Below, one piece after another: positions 52,901 to 64,000 of a DNA stretch of 64,000 nt. This DNA is from Ifrita kowaldi (Eukaryota > Chordata > Aves > Passeriformes > Cinclosomatidae): positions 310,001 to 374,000 of the forward strand of contig VZRS01004540.1 in NCBI GenBank assembly GCA_013398055.1. Direction: 5' to 3'. Within the stretch, counting starts at the first letter, position 1, and every line of letters begins with the position of its first letter. A program made the translations under genes and the position numbers. Under the pieces are notes generated by a model. The model was not told the origin of the DNA. It saw only the letters and a program-made list of their open reading frames with translations, and made no database searches.

Positions 52901-54264
52901 GTCATAAACTAATTAAACCCAAAGAAGATATATTGGAATGATTTGCATTTCTTACATTTCTAAAGTTGGAGCAGTTAATTTGTTTATGTGGACTACATTG
53001 ATAGGCATTTCTGTTTCATTTCTTTACTGATAACTCTTGTAAATATTTTTTCTTTTTTGCTGGCTTCAAAGCTATTGCCAATGGGCAAAAAGCTATTACA
53101 AGTTTCTAGTTCAGTGGGTAGCAAAAATGAAAAGTAACATAGAACACATTTTTGGCCTGAAATATAGTTATTTGCTTATGGTTGGTTTGTGAATCACCAA
53201 CAGGTTGCAGTCTAGAAAAGAAATGAAAGAACCTCTACACTGTGCACTAACCTATCTTTATGATCAATCTTAAAGCCAAATTTTTGAAATAAAAAAATTT
53301 TCAAAGATGTTCAGAGGCCAGAAGAAGGAAAATGTCTTCCCTCTAAAGTAGTTGGCCCTGGTTTTCTGCCTGTTGTAACTCATGGTAGAATTCCTTTTTA
53401 ACTTCCATATGTTGATTCTTGATAATACCTACTCAGACATTCAATCTATTTACAGTAGCAGCACTTCTGTGGACTGTACTTACAGTCACCATGTGTGATG
53501 TTAACTTTGCACTTTCTCAGATAACATTTCTCTCTAGTTACAACTTGTCTTCTTTGCAGGATGATATTTCACAGAAGGTCAGCAGGAACTCCCAGTACCA
53601 CACAACCAGAACAAGCACGACACTCTGATGTAAATGAAAGCAGGATCTAGGCAGCTGTTTTCCCCTTGTGTTGGGTTGCAAAGTGGGGGTTTCAATCTGA
53701 CCTTTTTAAATGCTACTTCAGATGTTCTAGAACAACTAAGATGTGGTCTGGTATCCAGCAAGCTCATTTGCAGCTTGAAAGCCCTGAAGTTAGCTCACAG
53801 ACGCATTGTCCGATATGGTAGAAAGTAAGAAGGGTAGAGCGATAAACAGAAGGTACTGTAAGAAATTCACACTGGGATAGGATCACTTACTCTCTGGAGG
53901 TTGTTCTCTTTCTAAATAACATCAATGATGAGTAAAATTTATCTTTCTTGTTTTATTATTTTTTGGTCTATGGCACAGGGAAAAATGTGAATATATATCA
54001 CAGGCATGTGTGAGTGAACACATTATAAATTTCATTTTACACAGGTGCCATTGAAATCATTGTGCTCTAGATTTTTTTTTTTGTTTTTACAGAAAATCAC
54101 ATCTCGACTTCCGCAGGTGTTAATGGATCTTCTGACATAAAATTAAGGAAATGGCATCTCCAGAATTAAGTACCAGAAAAACGGCATACCTTTATTCCAA
54201 TTCCAGAATATTCTCCATCACTGGGCAATAATCAAAGGGTCAGATCTTTGATATAAGTGGGTAG

Positions 54265-54336
54265 AGGGGAAAAATGAATTGCAAATACTTTTGTGATATG
54301 AAACCTTTGTCCTGAAGAAATAAAAGAAGAGGAGAA
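54265..54336 (+). repeat. Intronic duplicate segment, copy 1
   Basis: Matches 56088-56160 in the same orientation. The best core is ATGAAACCTTTGTCCTGAAG at 54298 onward, with one mismatch over 28 bases; similarity extends at a lower level on the left (AGGGGAAAAATG against AGGGAGGAAAATG). Confidence 0.6.
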
Positions 54337-56087
54337 CAAATGCTAAGCATTCTCTAGGGAGTTGTTCTTCATTGAAAGTAAGCTAAACTTAGTCTGCTAC
54401 CAGAAGTCAACAATCTCAATTTATTGAAGTAAGAGAATGCACAGATCTTATTGGGAGTGTTGGGTGAATGTGTCCATTATCTGCATAAACCCTTCTTTTC
54501 CAGGAAATTTACAATACCACTGAAGCATCCAATGGTAAACTGTATATCTTGGGATAAAAAATAGCACCAGCAAAACAGTGCTTTACAGTGCAGAAAATTC
54601 TTAAGTGCTCTAAGTAAACTGTTCTCTGAGGGTTCAGTCCTTTTTCATCTCCTGAAAAATGTTATGTAAGTTCTGAAAGCAGAGTGTGTCTACATATTAA
54701 TGCTTGGAAATATGATAATAATGACATGTTCAAATGCATTTTCCATCAAACTAAAAAAAATGCCAAATATACCCAAAATTCTTTAACCGTCTGGATAAAT
54801 ATTATTGATTTTTAGGGTAAGAAAAAAAAAGTACAAGTCTAGAATTCAATACATAGAAATGGATCTATTGTGAAGAACTTCTGTCATCTTTATTTTGATT
54901 TCCCAACAGAAGATGGTTTTAGCCCCATATTGCTCTGAGAATTTTTTAATGGGATATGCAAAAGCAGGTATTTCTGATTAAGCAAAAAGTGTAACTTTGT
55001 GACATTAGAAAAAGGATTACAAAATTATCTATGACAACATCCTAAAAAAGAAAGTGAGTAGAACACAATAACAACAAAATCAGTTATGTAGAATCTGACC
55101 TACAATATAAAAGCACAGCTGAAAAAGTACTTGGCTTCTCATGTTTTAATAGAAATTGTAACAATTTTCTAGGCAGAATAAATTGTAAACAACTCTGTTT
55201 TAATCAAAAGACCTTCATAAGTACAATTCCCAAATAAAAAAAAAGACATCTTCTCTGGGTTTGCTCTCTAAAGCTGCAGAAAATTATTACAACTTAATGC
55301 ATTTTCTTTGTATAACAAAGAAATGCTATTCCAGCTCTTGTTCTGCCTTGCTTACATAAGCACAGATACTGCATCATTTTGTTGTCTGTCCTCTTGTTCG
55401 TACTTGTAAGCCTTTACTCTCTCTGAATAGTACTTCTTCAGTATGTAATACAGCTCAAATAGCAACAAAGAATCTCTTGCACCTTAAGAATACAGTAGAC
55501 TAAAAGCATAATATTCCGTATTTTCCTTTTTTTTCCTTTCAAATGAATATTGTAGCACAAACGGAATCCTGAAGGTGATCCAAGGAAATCTTAATTCTGC
55601 TGGATGGTATATTTGGTATAGCCCTGTGACTCCCTCCTGATCTACATTTCCCTGGAGGTTTTAAGCTCTGCATTAAGAGGGTGAATGCTCCACAAACTGA
55701 GATCTAATATTGTGGAGACTTTCATTTAGAAAATGCACAAGTTCAGACCCAAGAGATAAAAGTTTAACTGGTCAGATCAATTATCTGGACTGAGGCTTTA
55801 ATACCTATTTAGTCTGCTAAAGACATAGAGCATTATTGACCTGAATCATACACATGCTGGGATTATATATTGCTGCAGTCTACACAGGTAGATAGGGACA
55901 AACTCCAGAATATTATGCTTGTACAAGCCCTAGATTTCAGTCAAAGTGCATAGATACAAGCATAAATATTTGAAGATCCAGTACACTGCTCTGGAGTATT
56001 CTGATAATAAATGAGCAGGGGTACATCCATGCAAAAGTCTATTTGGGGTCAAAGAACAAAACTCTGTTGTTTTTGGTTATGAAAACA

Positions 56088-56160
56088 AGGGAGGAAAATG
56101 TCTACTGATATTTTTATGAAATGAAACCTTTTTCCTGAAGAAATAAAATGAGAGGATGAC
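56088..56160 (+). repeat. Intronic duplicate segment, copy 2
   Basis: Partner of 54265-54336, with core ATGAAACCTTTTTCCTGAAG from 56121. Both could be fragments of an unnamed dispersed repeat, or a local duplication. Confidence 0.6.
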
Positions 56161-56323
56161 TGGATTAGAAGGTGACTGCAAGAGGAATATAGTTTTGTAG
56201 AGACAGATACAGCTACTACTGACTACCATTTTCTACGTGACATCAAGAATTTGGCTTTATCATTCTGCAAAACATTATTGAAAATTCTCTTTAGGCAATT
56301 TTTGCCAGTTTTTTCTTTAAAAA

Positions 56324-56375
56324 CATAACACATAACATAACATAACATAACATAACGTAACGTAACATAACATAC
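56324..56375. repeat. (CATAA)n pentanucleotide microsatellite
   Basis: About ten CATAA units with two CGTAA variants in the middle, seen directly. Likely polymorphic between individuals. Confidence 0.95.
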
Positions 56376-58681
56376 AAATAAAACCCTGCAAGACTGCCAG
56401 CCTTTATAGAATTCATAAATCCAGATGTAAAAATAGCAGCTCTCTTCTGTTAAGAACATTCAGATTATTTTTAACACCTGATGCTCGAAATCATGAATTT
56501 TCAAAAGTGCAAACTTGTCACAGACATAAGAAAAGCCTTTTCTGCCCACCTTCTTTCAGCTATTTCCTAGAATAAAAAGCAACAGAACATCTGTTTCTGA
56601 ATAGAAATGGATGAGAAATTCGATAATTGTAAATGCTAGATAGCTGCATATTGTGCATGTACTTCATAGGTGTTTCACTGATATTTTATGTAAAGATTGT
56701 GTCACATAGAAAAGGTCCCAATAAAGGACCATGTTTAAACAATACACTCAAACTGTCTTGTACCAAGCAAAATCATGACTATGCATTTGTTTTTAAGACA
56801 AATTTCTTGTTATGATTTGAGTTAAGCAGTCATTTTGTTAATTATATGGCCAGTTTGGAAGTTGCATTATTGGAGTCTCTGTATCTGTGAGAAGTTTTAT
56901 GCAAGATGCTATAGGAAGTGCATACTTTTGTACTTCCTTAGGTGAAATAAAAACACAATTGACTATAGGCTTTTACCTTAAAAGACACCTTTTTCAGTTT
57001 GTTCATCTACTTCCCCCCATAAAATTCAATCTAGGATAGTCCAAACACTGATTTCAGCTGTTGATTGCCAAGTCACTGCTTGCTGACCTTGGAGAAGTCA
57101 CAAGAAAGCAGCAAGTGCTTCTATCGAAAGCTGAATATTTCTATCCGAAGCATGACATCGCTGTATCAAAAGCTTGTTAGAAGTTTGTGCCCTCTCATAA
57201 ATCTGTGTAGTTAAATAACTTCTGTAGTAACAAACACACAATACAGATCCAGCTTTAAATATGTTCAAAGCCATAAAATATCTACTGTGTCATAAACCAC
57301 AATTTTAGTAGAGCTGTTCAAAAACACTTCTTGATGTAAGCATTTTGTGTTGAAATGAACATGCCTGTGGTCTTTCGCATGAGATCACAGTCCAATACTA
57401 AATGAGTTTGTTGGAAACATAGACTAAAATACAAAAACATATAATGGTACACCTCCTTAATTTCAGAAACAGTCTGACTTTTGCTATAAAGTTCCACCAC
57501 AATCTGAGTGGGATGATATATTAACCTGGGAAAGTGCCGGAGTCTCACTTAGGGAATATTTTTAATATGTGAATTAGCTGTTCAATTTTTATGGTTATTT
57601 ATTAATATTGATATAAATTTATTGATCTCTTTTGGAAATAGAATATGAAATCCATTAATGTAGTCCAAGCAAATAGCATTATTTTTTTTCCTGCTGTAAG
57701 TATAGTTAAACATTGGAACAGATTCTTTAGGAAGATTATACAATCTCCTTCCCTGATGGATTTTACAAACAGGTAAAAAAGTCTGTAAAGAATTGTTTTG
57801 ATATCACTTAATGTACCAAACATACCAGTGATGGAGTTAATACATTACAGAGGACTAGTGAGCTGTAGGATCTCAGAATGCATTCCACAGCAGTACTACA
57901 AACATATAACTGTAAAATAAAGCAAATCCCACACAGGCATACAAAGAAAACTGCACAACATGCACATACACAAAATCTCAAGAGGAAAATTTAGACAAAC
58001 ATTTAATGTTTACTCTTCATCAGGTTGCAAAATGGAGACCACAAGGTAATACTTGACCAAGAGCAAGGTTGATTTAGGTTTGGGTTTTGGAAAGGTTAGA
58101 CAGTTCTTTCACTCAAGAAATGTTCAGAAACACTTGGTTGGGAGACTCTGAGAGATGTTTTCCTTCTGGGCCTATCAATTATGAATTTCTGATTGTAATG
58201 TTCAGGCACAATTTCTTAGGAATGGCATGAAGCAAAAGACTATCACCCAGGAACCACAGAGGGACCTGCTCTTGGTGTCACATCTGTAAAAGTAAGCATG
58301 AATTCCAATTTTTATGCCCCTTAATTTTTTTTCTCCTTTAAACAATAATTGGCAATAACATTGACAGTACCCAGTCAGTGCTATTCTCCTAAAAGCAGGT
58401 GAAATTTACATATTTTTCATTAATCCACTTTTCAAAAATATCCCTGAATGCATGAATTATAAATGCTAAAATAGAATGGAATATAAATCCAAAATGAAAT
58501 ATCTGATTATTCATAGTTTACAATATACTGTGTACACATGTCCTTGATATCCAACAGCTCAGCAATGACATATTACAGTTTTCCCTTTCTGTCAGGAAAT
58601 GCATGGAAATTGTTCTGTTCAGTTGAGAAGTCCCAGACAAAACAGAAGGCCATTTCTTTGAGATTTATGTATTTGATTTAC

Positions 58682-58799
58682 CTTCATTGTTCCTTAGAGT
58701 AAAGTTGGGATTCAAAGAAAGCCCTTCATCAAGAGAAAAATGGAATCTTGCGCCATTTGCAGAGTTATCTTTGTCAGTAGCAGTGATCGTCTGAATTAC
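58682..58799 (-). CDS. CDH18: CDH18 coding exon: start of the fifth cadherin repeat
   Basis: A 118-nt exon, the usual size for this exon in type II cadherins, starting in phase 0 and leaving one base (G) for the next exon. It encodes 39 residues: VIQTITATDKDNSANGARFH, then FSLDEGLSLNPNFTLRNNE. This aligns without gaps to the part of human CDH18 I recall (VIHTISATDKDDFANGPRFN and NPNFTLKDNE). DKD belongs to the cadherin calcium-site style, and NFT is a potential N-glycosylation site. The acceptor on minus is ATTTCAG (58806-58800) and the donor is GAAG/GTAAATC. It is too short for an ATG-based open frame, so frame continuity and homology are the evidence. Confidence 0.95.
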
Positions 58800-59835
58800 C
58801 TGAAATAAAAATTAAGAGTGACTGTGTTGAAATTTGAACTTGACCCATATAGTACCTGACCTTGGCAGGATGCTCAGGTTTACCTTATTTTAATTTTCTA
58901 CTTGACTGCTGCTGAATTCAACAGATGAGATGACTGGGTCATTAACTCAATTTCTCTAGCAGGAAATATTTTAGGAATAACAATTCAGATCCAGGTAAAA
59001 GCATCTAAAGGATCTGTACTTTCTGATGTTTTGATACAGTCAGGACCCGGTATAGAGATTATCACCATCTGCAGTGCATTCTGCTGACTTCCTGCATTAC
59101 AGTTTTAGCTAAATGTCTGTTTTTATGGAGGCAACAGACAAGCTGAACCAGGATGGTCCATGTGAAGTGTCATCTGCTTGCTGTCCTGATAATTAGATGT
59201 ACTGCAATTGGTAAGGAAAAGTAATTAACTAAAATAGCAAGTATATATTACCATATTTCTGCTTAAAACTCCTGTGAAGAATCAGTTTTAAATTGCCAGA
59301 GAACAGAACAGGAAGAACCGCAGCCACTCCTGTCTTTAATTTAGTTTGCCCAAAAAGGAACAGAACTGGATGGAGCAACCATGTATGAAAGAGGTATTTC
59401 TGAAAGGCAGGACCTTTGCCTTCGAAAGCCCTGGTGGTTTTTTAAATTTACTTTCAACTAAAATTGATCTAAGCTCTTGGAATGTGGGACCAAACAGTAT
59501 TTCTACCTCTGCTTTCATTTTCATGCTGGGTCTTGAAACTCAAGTGCTAAAGTGGAATCCAATAAAAGTTGTTCTTGTGATATAGGCAGTGAAGCCCACA
59601 CAGACTGCTGCGCAGACCTGATAGATATCCTGAGGGAAGCATAAAAGGGGGAGGGAAAATGCTCTTTTCGTAAGAATTTTTCTGTTCAGTGTTCAGCTAT
59701 AGTCTGTCTAGACTGAACCTGAAACATAACCAGTGCAGACTCTGGTGGTTTGGTCTGTTTTAAACCTGAAAGACACCACACAATTCTTTACCTCCATTCA
59801 CATAAGAGAAGCAAAACAAATATATTTTTAAACCA

Positions 59836-60423
59836 TGTTCTGCTTTGGGCTGCGGTAGAGTCAATTTTCTTCACAGTAGCTGGTATGGGGCTGTGGTTTT
59901 GATTTGTGCTGGAAAAAGTGTTGGGAGTACAGAGATGTTTCTGTCATTGCTGAGCAGGGCTTGCACAGCGTCAAGGTCTTTTCTGTTCATGTACCACCCC
60001 GCCAGCGAGGGGGTGCGGGTGCAGGGGAAGTTGTGAGGGGACACAGCCAGGACAGCTGACCCCAACTGACCAAAAGGATTTTCCATACTGTATGATGTCA
60101 TGCTCACTTATAAAGCTGGGGGAAGAAGAATGGAGGAGGGGATGTTTGGAGTGATGGTGTTTCTTCCAAAGTCAACGTTGCTACATCTGATGTTGCTCTG
60201 CTCTCCTGGAGGTGGCTGAACACCTGCCTGCCTGTGAGAAGTGGTGATTTCCTTGCTTTCCTTTGCTTGCATGTGCAGCTTTGGCTATACTATTACACTG
60301 TCTTTATCTCAACCCACAAGTTCTCTCACTTTTACTTTCCTGATTCTCTTCGCCATCCCACTGGTGGGGGAGTGAGCGAGTGGCTGTGTGGGGATGAGTT
60401 GCCAGCTGGGGTTAAGCCATGAC
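59836..60423 (+). mobile_element. Solo LTR of an avian endogenous retrovirus, antisense to CDH18
   Basis: An LTR of about 590 bp of a type I know as abundant in bird genomes. It starts TGTTCTGCTTTGGGCTGCGG and contains CAGGACAGCTGACCCCAACT, then a core promoter with TGATGTCA (60093-60100, a decayed CRE) and TATAAAG (60109-60115). Next comes ATTACA at 60292-60297, where the family has the poly(A) signal ATTAAA. TCTTTATCTCAACCCACAAG follows, and the end is GGGGTTAAGCCATGAC (CA lost). No internal viral sequence is present. No clear target-site duplication (AACCA on the left against GACTC on the right). Confidence 0.85.
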
Positions 60424-62150
60424 GACTCAACAGGGTATAATGTTTATTCCACTTGCTATATACAATAAAGTACATTGCATTGACTGTACACATCTGAGAC
60501 AATTAACAATACTTATGATGGTTGCCAAGAATAATTTACAAGTTGGTCTTAATACTTTTTTGCTGAAGTGGAGCAGAGTAAGATCAATCTGAAACAATCT
60601 GAAATATCTATAATCATGCCTATGACTTTTACCAAAGTCATAGCAATATTGGTTGAAGATTTTGGCAAAAGCTAATTTCTCACCACTGAATGTTGCAAAG
60701 GTGGCACAACTGTTAGAGAAACAGCCATGTAAAACCAGAAATATAAGATTTTCTTAGCTATAAATCTTTAGTTCATAATGTTGAAATGGTATGTGACACT
60801 GTAAGACAAAAAAGGGGTGATAGAATATGTTCAAAAGAATCAATTTCTGTTATTATTCGAATACTAAAAATACTGTTAAATACCATACACATCTGTAAAA
60901 ACTTCAGATAAGTAAAAGATGTTATTTTATTAAATATTTTTTTGTAAATCCTCAATGGTATTTCTCAGTGAAATATAAGTCAATTTGCCATGCAGCTTCA
61001 GCTTTTATTTGACAGCTGGGTGGATAAATTTTCATCCTGTTGCCCTGTGCTACATAAAACATTCAGTGACATTTTACAGAATGCTGCTTCAAGAGCATGC
61101 CATTTTGCAACAAAAATACCTTTGATCAAGGCCTCAGTGACACATGACTAGTATAAAAATTATTTGGTTTTCAGACTAGCTTTATAACTCAGAATATACT
61201 GTCTATATTCCCTGATTTCACACACAGAAATTCAAGTATTCCCTGAATTAATGAATGTATGTAAAAAGTATAGCACCACATGGTATAGAAGTTATGTTTT
61301 TTCACATAGAAAATAAACATTGTATGTTTACTAGGACAGGTCAAAGCATTTTCAGAGACCTGTTTTTAAGCAGAAAGTTTACACACTTATAGAAAAGATA
61401 TCTAAGACATTCATTCAGTGGTGAGAAACAAAAGTATGTGTCATCTTGACACCCAAATGTACTATTAACCCTTTTCTAATTAATTGACCAAGTACTTAAT
61501 AGCCTATTAGCAGACATTAACATGTACCTTGCAAAGCCTGATTAAAATAAAAATGTGGACACATAACCTCAGCTTCAGTAAAGCCCAGTTGACAACACTG
61601 ATAGGATAAAACTGAAGGGTCATGCTATTTTTTGAAAGGCAAGACATGATGAGAAAAAAGAATTTCAAGAAGTGAGGAGAACTAATTGATGAGGACAGAG
61701 AGCAGGTGCTAAATTCTACTCAGAATCTTTTTAGAACTGAATCAATAAACAAGCAAATATACACGACAAACACATAGTAGGGGCATTCCTTGCCAGCTAG
61801 CATTGATTTCCTTTCTGGAAGATGGCAAAATGTCATTTTCCGACATTGGCTAACTTTCACAATCATTCACAAAATCAGTGAATGTCGAGTAGCCAGTATC
61901 CTCCAAGTCTGAATGTCATCTAAGATCAAATCACAGCTACTTGATCTACTTTAATATATAATATCAACCAGGCTTCACTTGGAATCTATTGCTGATACTT
62001 AGTCTATCTTCTCAACTATCTGATTGCTAAGTGACTAAAGCTGCCACTTCAGCATGGAAATTATAGTCTCCTAACAAGCATTTTCTTTTTGACATGCCTT
62101 AGGGTTGGTCATTTAATCTTAAGGCTTAAACATTAAGCACTTGAAGCTTT

Positions 62151-62163
62151 GTTGTTGTTGTTT
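62151..62163. repeat. (GTT)4 microsatellite
   Basis: Short GTT run followed by a T-rich tract, seen directly in the CDH18 intron. Confidence 0.9.
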
Positions 62164-64000
62164 TGTTGGTTTTTTTGTTTTTTTTTAATGCAAAAAGTAG
62201 AGCAGGGGAGGGAAAAAGAAGTAAGAGACAGAGTCTCTGCAATTAGGTGATACTGTGATTTCACTCCACAGAAGAGTCTTCTGATAACAAATAAGCAATA
62301 ACAAAAAGCCTTCCAATGACAATCTACTGGTTAGTTTATCTCACACATAATAATTTCAAAATAGATGTGCTGAGGAAAGAAATAATTAATGTTACAGGAC
62401 AGTGCAACCTGGAAGCCCAAGTCAAGGCGATGTCCCCAGCAGTACAGCATTTGTTCTTTAGAGATAAATCTTATGAAACATTCTCACAGGATGATGGATA
62501 ACTCAAAGTTATACTGTCTTTTCAGTGATTCAGAACCACCCAGCTGGGAACACTTTTTAGCATATGGAACACTTGCCTTGTTCTGCAATGTTTATTTGCC
62601 CCTCCCTAACATTTGTTGAATACTGTCTTACTTTTTTCTTTTCTTAGACTAGATGGTAACATCTGAGAAAAAGACACATGCTTTCGTGCTTTGTTTTGGA
62701 TTTTGTTTAGTGTTACATTTTTTCTGAAATCTTGTTGTGAAATGCAAATGAAAAAAGCACATTACAAATATGTAAAGGAGTCCTGTTAGATGAAGAATAC
62801 AACACCAAGCTGGTCCAGCCTTTGGCGTTAAACCACTGCTTGTAGAGTTCCTCATGGTAGCACTAATCTTGGGTGTTAAACTGCAGTGTTTCCAAGGTCA
62901 GGAGTCATTCACACTTGCAACAGTAGCTCAGGGAAAAACACAAGACTGATCCAAATAATGACCCAATGCTATGGTATCCCTTAAAGATCTCACCTATAAA
63001 TTATCATTTGTAAAACTACAACTGGAGAATTAAAACTTTGCTATGAAACATTAGCTACTCACAAGGAACATTTCTGAGATATTTTCAGCAAAGAACATTT
63101 CTAGGATAGCTTCACTGCATGCTTTACTTTATTATTGGCTATAAAAAATTAACATTTATTGTTAAATTATATAATTTAAAAAATATAAGAAAAAGTTGAA
63201 AGCGATTGCAATTAATATTTAAAAGAGTTTTTTTACATTAATTTTTGAAAAATTCTAATTCTTCTATATCTGTCTTTGAGGTTTTCAGAACATTATTTTA
63301 CTTTAATAAGCATTTAATAAGATATATTAAGTTTCATTGCATACCTGCATCTTGATCTTGATTCTATCTCAAGGTGAATAGAGAGGAATTGGAGAAAGTT
63401 TAAAGGAGTAAAAGATGAATGATCAAAAGTCTGGAAGAGCTTTATCATGGATTGCCCCAGTTAAGTAGGATTGACTCATTCTGGACAAGAGACAGCTAAG
63501 GGATGTGCTAGAGTTTTATGCATGTCACAGCGATAATAAACAGGGATCAGCTGCACTCCCTCTTTAGCTCCCAAAAGAACTGGTAAATATAAATTGAAGA
63601 CAGTATGGAAAGATTAAAAAAACCCCAAAAAGTTAGGTCTTCTTGAAGCATGCAATTAAACTGCAAAATTCCTTGGTGCATGAGGTAGCAGATATCAAAA
63701 ATTTACGTTTGTTATAGGAAAAGTTAGACAGGTTCATATGAGATGGTTATTAAAGGATAATTGAAAATACACAAACCACATTTGGACCAGGAAATGACCT
63801 GCAAATGATCTGATACCAGGGAAGTATTTGTGGTAAGTATCATACACGCTTGCCATGTTCTTATACTGTCCTTTAGGTGCCAGCTTTTGGCTACTGTTAA
63901 AGTGAAGACAACTTTGATCAGGCTGCAGTCAGACGAAGTAGTGCATTTTTATAGTCTCAGTTTTAAAACAGAAATATATCACTATGCATTTGTGTACACT

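Larger units (their letters stand above)
47910..58681 (-). other. CDH18: CDH18 intron, 10,772 bp
   Basis: Phase 1, donor GTAAATC at 58681-58675 and acceptor TTATAG at 47915-47910. No exon recognised inside. It holds an AAAC run (49080-49098), an assembly gap with a C-run (49616-49815), a TTTA run (49899-49914), a CATAA microsatellite (56324-56375) and a pair of similar segments about 1.8 kb apart (54265-54336 and 56088-56160). Confidence 0.92.
58800..64000 (-). other. CDH18: CDH18 intron, continues past the right edge
   Basis: At least 5.2 kb. I looked on minus for the preceding exon (expected to end in residues like CENSKPGQ and contain VLDVNDNPPE) and did not find it, so that exon lies beyond the window. 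The intron holds an LTR in opposite orientation to the gene (59836-60423) and a GTT run near 62151-62163. Confidence 0.85.

Noticed and set aside
58800..64000. Search for the next upstream CDH18 exon
   Set aside because: No minus-strand sequence matching the expected CENSKPGQ or DVNDNPPE parts with splice sites was found.
1..64000. CRISPR arrays, operons, prophage or other bacterial systems, and tRNA or rRNA genes
   Set aside because: The DNA is vertebrate nuclear sequence; no spaced direct repeats, dense gene blocks or RNA gene signatures were seen.

Overview
The window is a stretch of a bird nuclear genome. It is AT-rich, vertebrate in character, and almost entirely non-coding. A bird is indicated by two CR1 LINE 3' ends (about 3350-4170 on the minus strand and 25345-25857 on the plus strand), by long terminal repeats of kinds very common in bird genomes (about 29222-30285 on the minus strand and 59836-60423 on the plus strand), and by the close match of the only real gene to vertebrate cadherin-18. 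The LTR types suggest a neoavian bird, perhaps a songbird, but I cannot name the species. It is draft assembly: there are gaps at 38346-38353 and 49616-49777, one ambiguous base at 26531, and a 38-base C run beside the larger gap.

The only gene I can support is CDH18 (cadherin-18, a classical type II cadherin) on the minus strand. Its last three coding exons are present, in transcription order: 58682-58799 (118 nt, start of the fifth cadherin repeat), 47658-47909 (252 nt, rest of EC5 plus most of the transmembrane helix) and 45961-46451 (491 nt, end of the helix and the whole cytoplasmic tail, with the stop at 45961-45963). All splice sites are GT/AG, the frame is continuous, and the exons join without frameshift or stop. 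The introns are 10,772 bp and 1,206 bp, and a further intron runs off the right edge. Earlier exons lie beyond base 64000.

Bases 1 to about 45000 lie downstream of the gene. No exon, RNA gene or CpG-island-like promoter was recognised there. By synteny with mammals, where CDH18 borders a large gene desert, this is probably desert sequence. It holds the two CR1 copies, several LTR pieces, microsatellites, two diverged local duplications (4270-4490 and 44532-44687) and a few candidate regulatory elements judged by motif content only (33300-33660, 43200-43330, 45300-45560).

The short open reading frames elsewhere are chance frames or lie inside repeats. I found no sign of an undescribed multi-gene system. 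The more interesting leads are a possible tail-less CDH18 isoform, an antisense LTR promoter inside a CDH18 intron, and the candidate conserved elements beside the 3' end.
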